In this document: positions 41,225 to 42,296 of the stretch, in pieces
Position numbering within the stretch: the stretch's first letter is position 1
Layout: the number at the start of each line of letters is the position of its first letter
NCBI RefSeq assembly: GCF_003217295.1
Contig: NZ_QJTJ01000027.1
Location: 1 to 42,296, forward strand
Length of the DNA: 42,296 nt
Origin: Ureibacillus chungkukjangi
GTDB lineage: Bacteria > Bacillota > Bacilli > Bacillales_A > Planococcaceae
Direction of reading: 5' to 3'
Program-made: the position numbers and the translations under genes
Notes under the pieces: generated by a model
The model's database searches: none
What the model saw: only the letters and a program-made list of their open reading frames with translations
What the model was told of the DNA's origin: nothing

Positions 41225-42295
41225 TCATTCTTTAAGTTTTCTCCATAATGTAGCTCTGTTTATGCCAAGCCGCTCAGCTGTTTTCGACTGATTAAAGTTT
41301 TCTTCTTTTAATACAAGCTCAATGATTTCCTTTTCGATATCCTTTAATGTTCCCTTAAAGGATAGAGCCTTTAAAGCAAGTTTTTCTACATTTAAAACAT
41401 TTTCAACTGTCTCATGTTGAATGACAATATAATTTTCTTTTAAAGCAATTTGTTTCATGACAAATCGTAAATCATCAATATTGAAGGGATAGGTAGTTTC
41501 CTTTAACAAAGACAACGATTCGTCTTTGATCTTAACAGCAACAGTTCCATATTTTTCATGGAAGGAGGATAAAAAATATTGTACAAAGCCTTCAATATCC
41601 TCTTTTCGTTCATTCAAAGGTGGAAGTTCAACTATATTAGAAATTTTACTTGTAAAAGGTTCAAATTGAATGATGTTTTCTAATAGTACAAACACATGTA
41701 TTTTTAAGTTAAGGCACATTTCGATAAAAGCTGACAACTTATCATGATTATCTTTGATTCGTGATAAATTTTGAAATTTAATTGTACGGACACTGTTTAA
41801 GGGAATCTTATCCAATTGGTTGATATTATATTTTTCAAAATTAATTGTTAAAAGTAAGCCTTCATTACACTGGTCATGTATATAAGTAGAAATAAAATCC
41901 TTACCGGTTCCTTTTTCACCGATTAAAAGGATAGGCTCGTTTATTTGATAAAGAGTTTTGATTTGCTGCAATATAAACTGGATTCTATCTGAATTAGCAA
42001 TTAATGGCGCATATAAATTTTCTGTATGTACCTTTAAGCCTTCTTGATTTAAAAGCTGGTCATGTTTATTGAAGATATATATTTTATATGAAAAGGTGGG
42101 CGAATAGTGTCCCTTGATTTCGATTATACAATCTTCTACAACATAATTTTTTGTAGCTTTTTCATTATTTAGATTAATGTCCGTATTTAATATGTACATC
42201 TTGTTTAGTGCAAAATAGAAGTACAGAGTTTTGAAAAGGAAAAGTACATAACGTTGCAACTCAAGTTTCAACAAAAAAAGGCTTGCCAGCCTCAC
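41225..42295 (-). CDS. Degenerate sigma-54-activator-like regulator, 5' end at or beyond the right edge
   Basis: The C-terminal two thirds look like a bacterial enhancer-binding protein: Walker A GEKGTGKD, then LPPLNERKEDIEGFVQYFL of the AAA+ core, and a Fis-type helix-turn-helix at the end (NQSKTAERLGINRATLWRKLKE). Between Walker A and LPPLNER the sequence is much shorter than usual. The GAFTGA loop that contacts sigma-54 and the Walker B LFLDEI are both absent, so it probably does not activate sigma-54. About 120 residues precede this, with no recognisable domain. No in-frame start with a ribosome site was found; the first ATG (MYILNTD, near 42200) lacks one. Its target genes are unknown. 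Confidence 0.75.
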   Translation of the reverse strand: MRLASLFLLKLELQRYVLFLFKTLYFYFALNKMYILNTDINLNNEKATKNYVVEDCIIEIKGHYSPTFSYKIYIFNKHDQLLNQEGLKVHTENLYAPLIANSDRIQFILQQIKTLYQINEPILLIGEKGTGKDFISTYIHDQCNEGLLLTINFEKYNINQLDKIPLNSVRTIKFQNLSRIKDNHDKLSAFIEMCLNLKIHVFVLLENIIQFEPFTSKISNIVELPPLNERKEDIEGFVQYFLSSFHEKYGTVAVKIKDESLSLLKETTYPFNIDDLRFVMKQIALKENYIVIQHETVENVLNVEKLALKALSFKGTLKDIEKEIIELVLKEENFNQSKTAERLGINRATLWRKLKE

Positions 42296-42296
42296 A

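Noticed and set aside
1..42296. CRISPR array, rRNA, tRNA or prophage genes
   Set aside because: No regularly spaced direct repeats, tRNA-like cloverleaf, rRNA sequence or phage-type genes were recognised anywhere in the window.

Overview
The window looks like a chromosomal segment of a low-GC Gram-positive of the Bacillales, most likely a Lysinibacillus/Solibacillus/Ureibacillus-type member of the Planococcaceae. The evidence is strong AGGAGG-type ribosome sites, frequent TTG/GTG starts, T-tailed hairpin terminators, and a gene order (bkd genes, bacilliredoxin, YqjA-like exporter, epimerase, carboxyltransferase, M20 peptidase) that matches the yqiW-yqjE neighbourhood of Bacillus subtilis as I remember it. 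The genus is an inference from protein resemblance.

Bases 1-14510 form a branched-chain amino acid / propionyl-CoA module. A leucine dehydrogenase cut off at its 5' end, apparently by an insertion sequence, is followed by the branched-chain 2-oxoacid dehydrogenase complex (lpdV-bkdAA-bkdAB-bkdB). Next come methylmalonyl-CoA mutase (mutA-mutB) with its chaperone meaB, a bacilliredoxin, a YqjA-type membrane protein that seems to start at ATT, and a 30-residue Prli42 stressosome miniprotein. Methylmalonyl-CoA epimerase and a propionyl-CoA carboxylase beta chain close the module. Together they take Val/Ile/Leu oxoacids to acyl-CoA, and propionyl-CoA to succinyl-CoA. The biotin carboxylase partner is not in the window.

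Bases 14510-25850 hold ordinary housekeeping and membrane genes: two tandem tatA genes, a small membrane protein, a coiled-coil protein, a PepT-like peptidase, a CheW-domain protein, DedA, a DUF1648 protein, a pair of CrcB/Fluc fluoride channels, a deoxyribosyltransferase-like protein, a DUF4064 protein, a DNA methyltransferase-type repair protein, an FMN reductase, an orphan ABC ATPase, signal peptidase I and an AHSA1/SRPBCC protein. Two closely related perfect palindromes sit upstream of the DUF1648 gene and of the crcB pair.

Bases 25859-39183 are the most interesting part: a divergent cluster resembling ectoine/hydroxyectoine import and catabolism. A PucR-type regulator and EutB lie on the minus strand. 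Ectoine hydrolase (DoeA/EutD), EutC, a trans-sulfuration-type PLP enzyme, an M20 deacetylase-like enzyme, a homoserine dehydrogenase-like enzyme, an aldehyde dehydrogenase and an EhuBCDA-type ABC importer lie on the plus strand. EutA, the usual DoeB/EutE deacetylase and the DoeD transaminase are missing, and three unrelated enzyme types stand in their place. This suggests a variant catabolic route. Two 19-bp half-palindromes in the divergent promoter region are candidate operators.

Bases 39186-42296 carry guaC (minus strand), two small unknown genes, and the 3' part of a degenerate sigma-54-activator-like regulator that runs to the right edge. No rRNA, tRNA or CRISPR array was seen.
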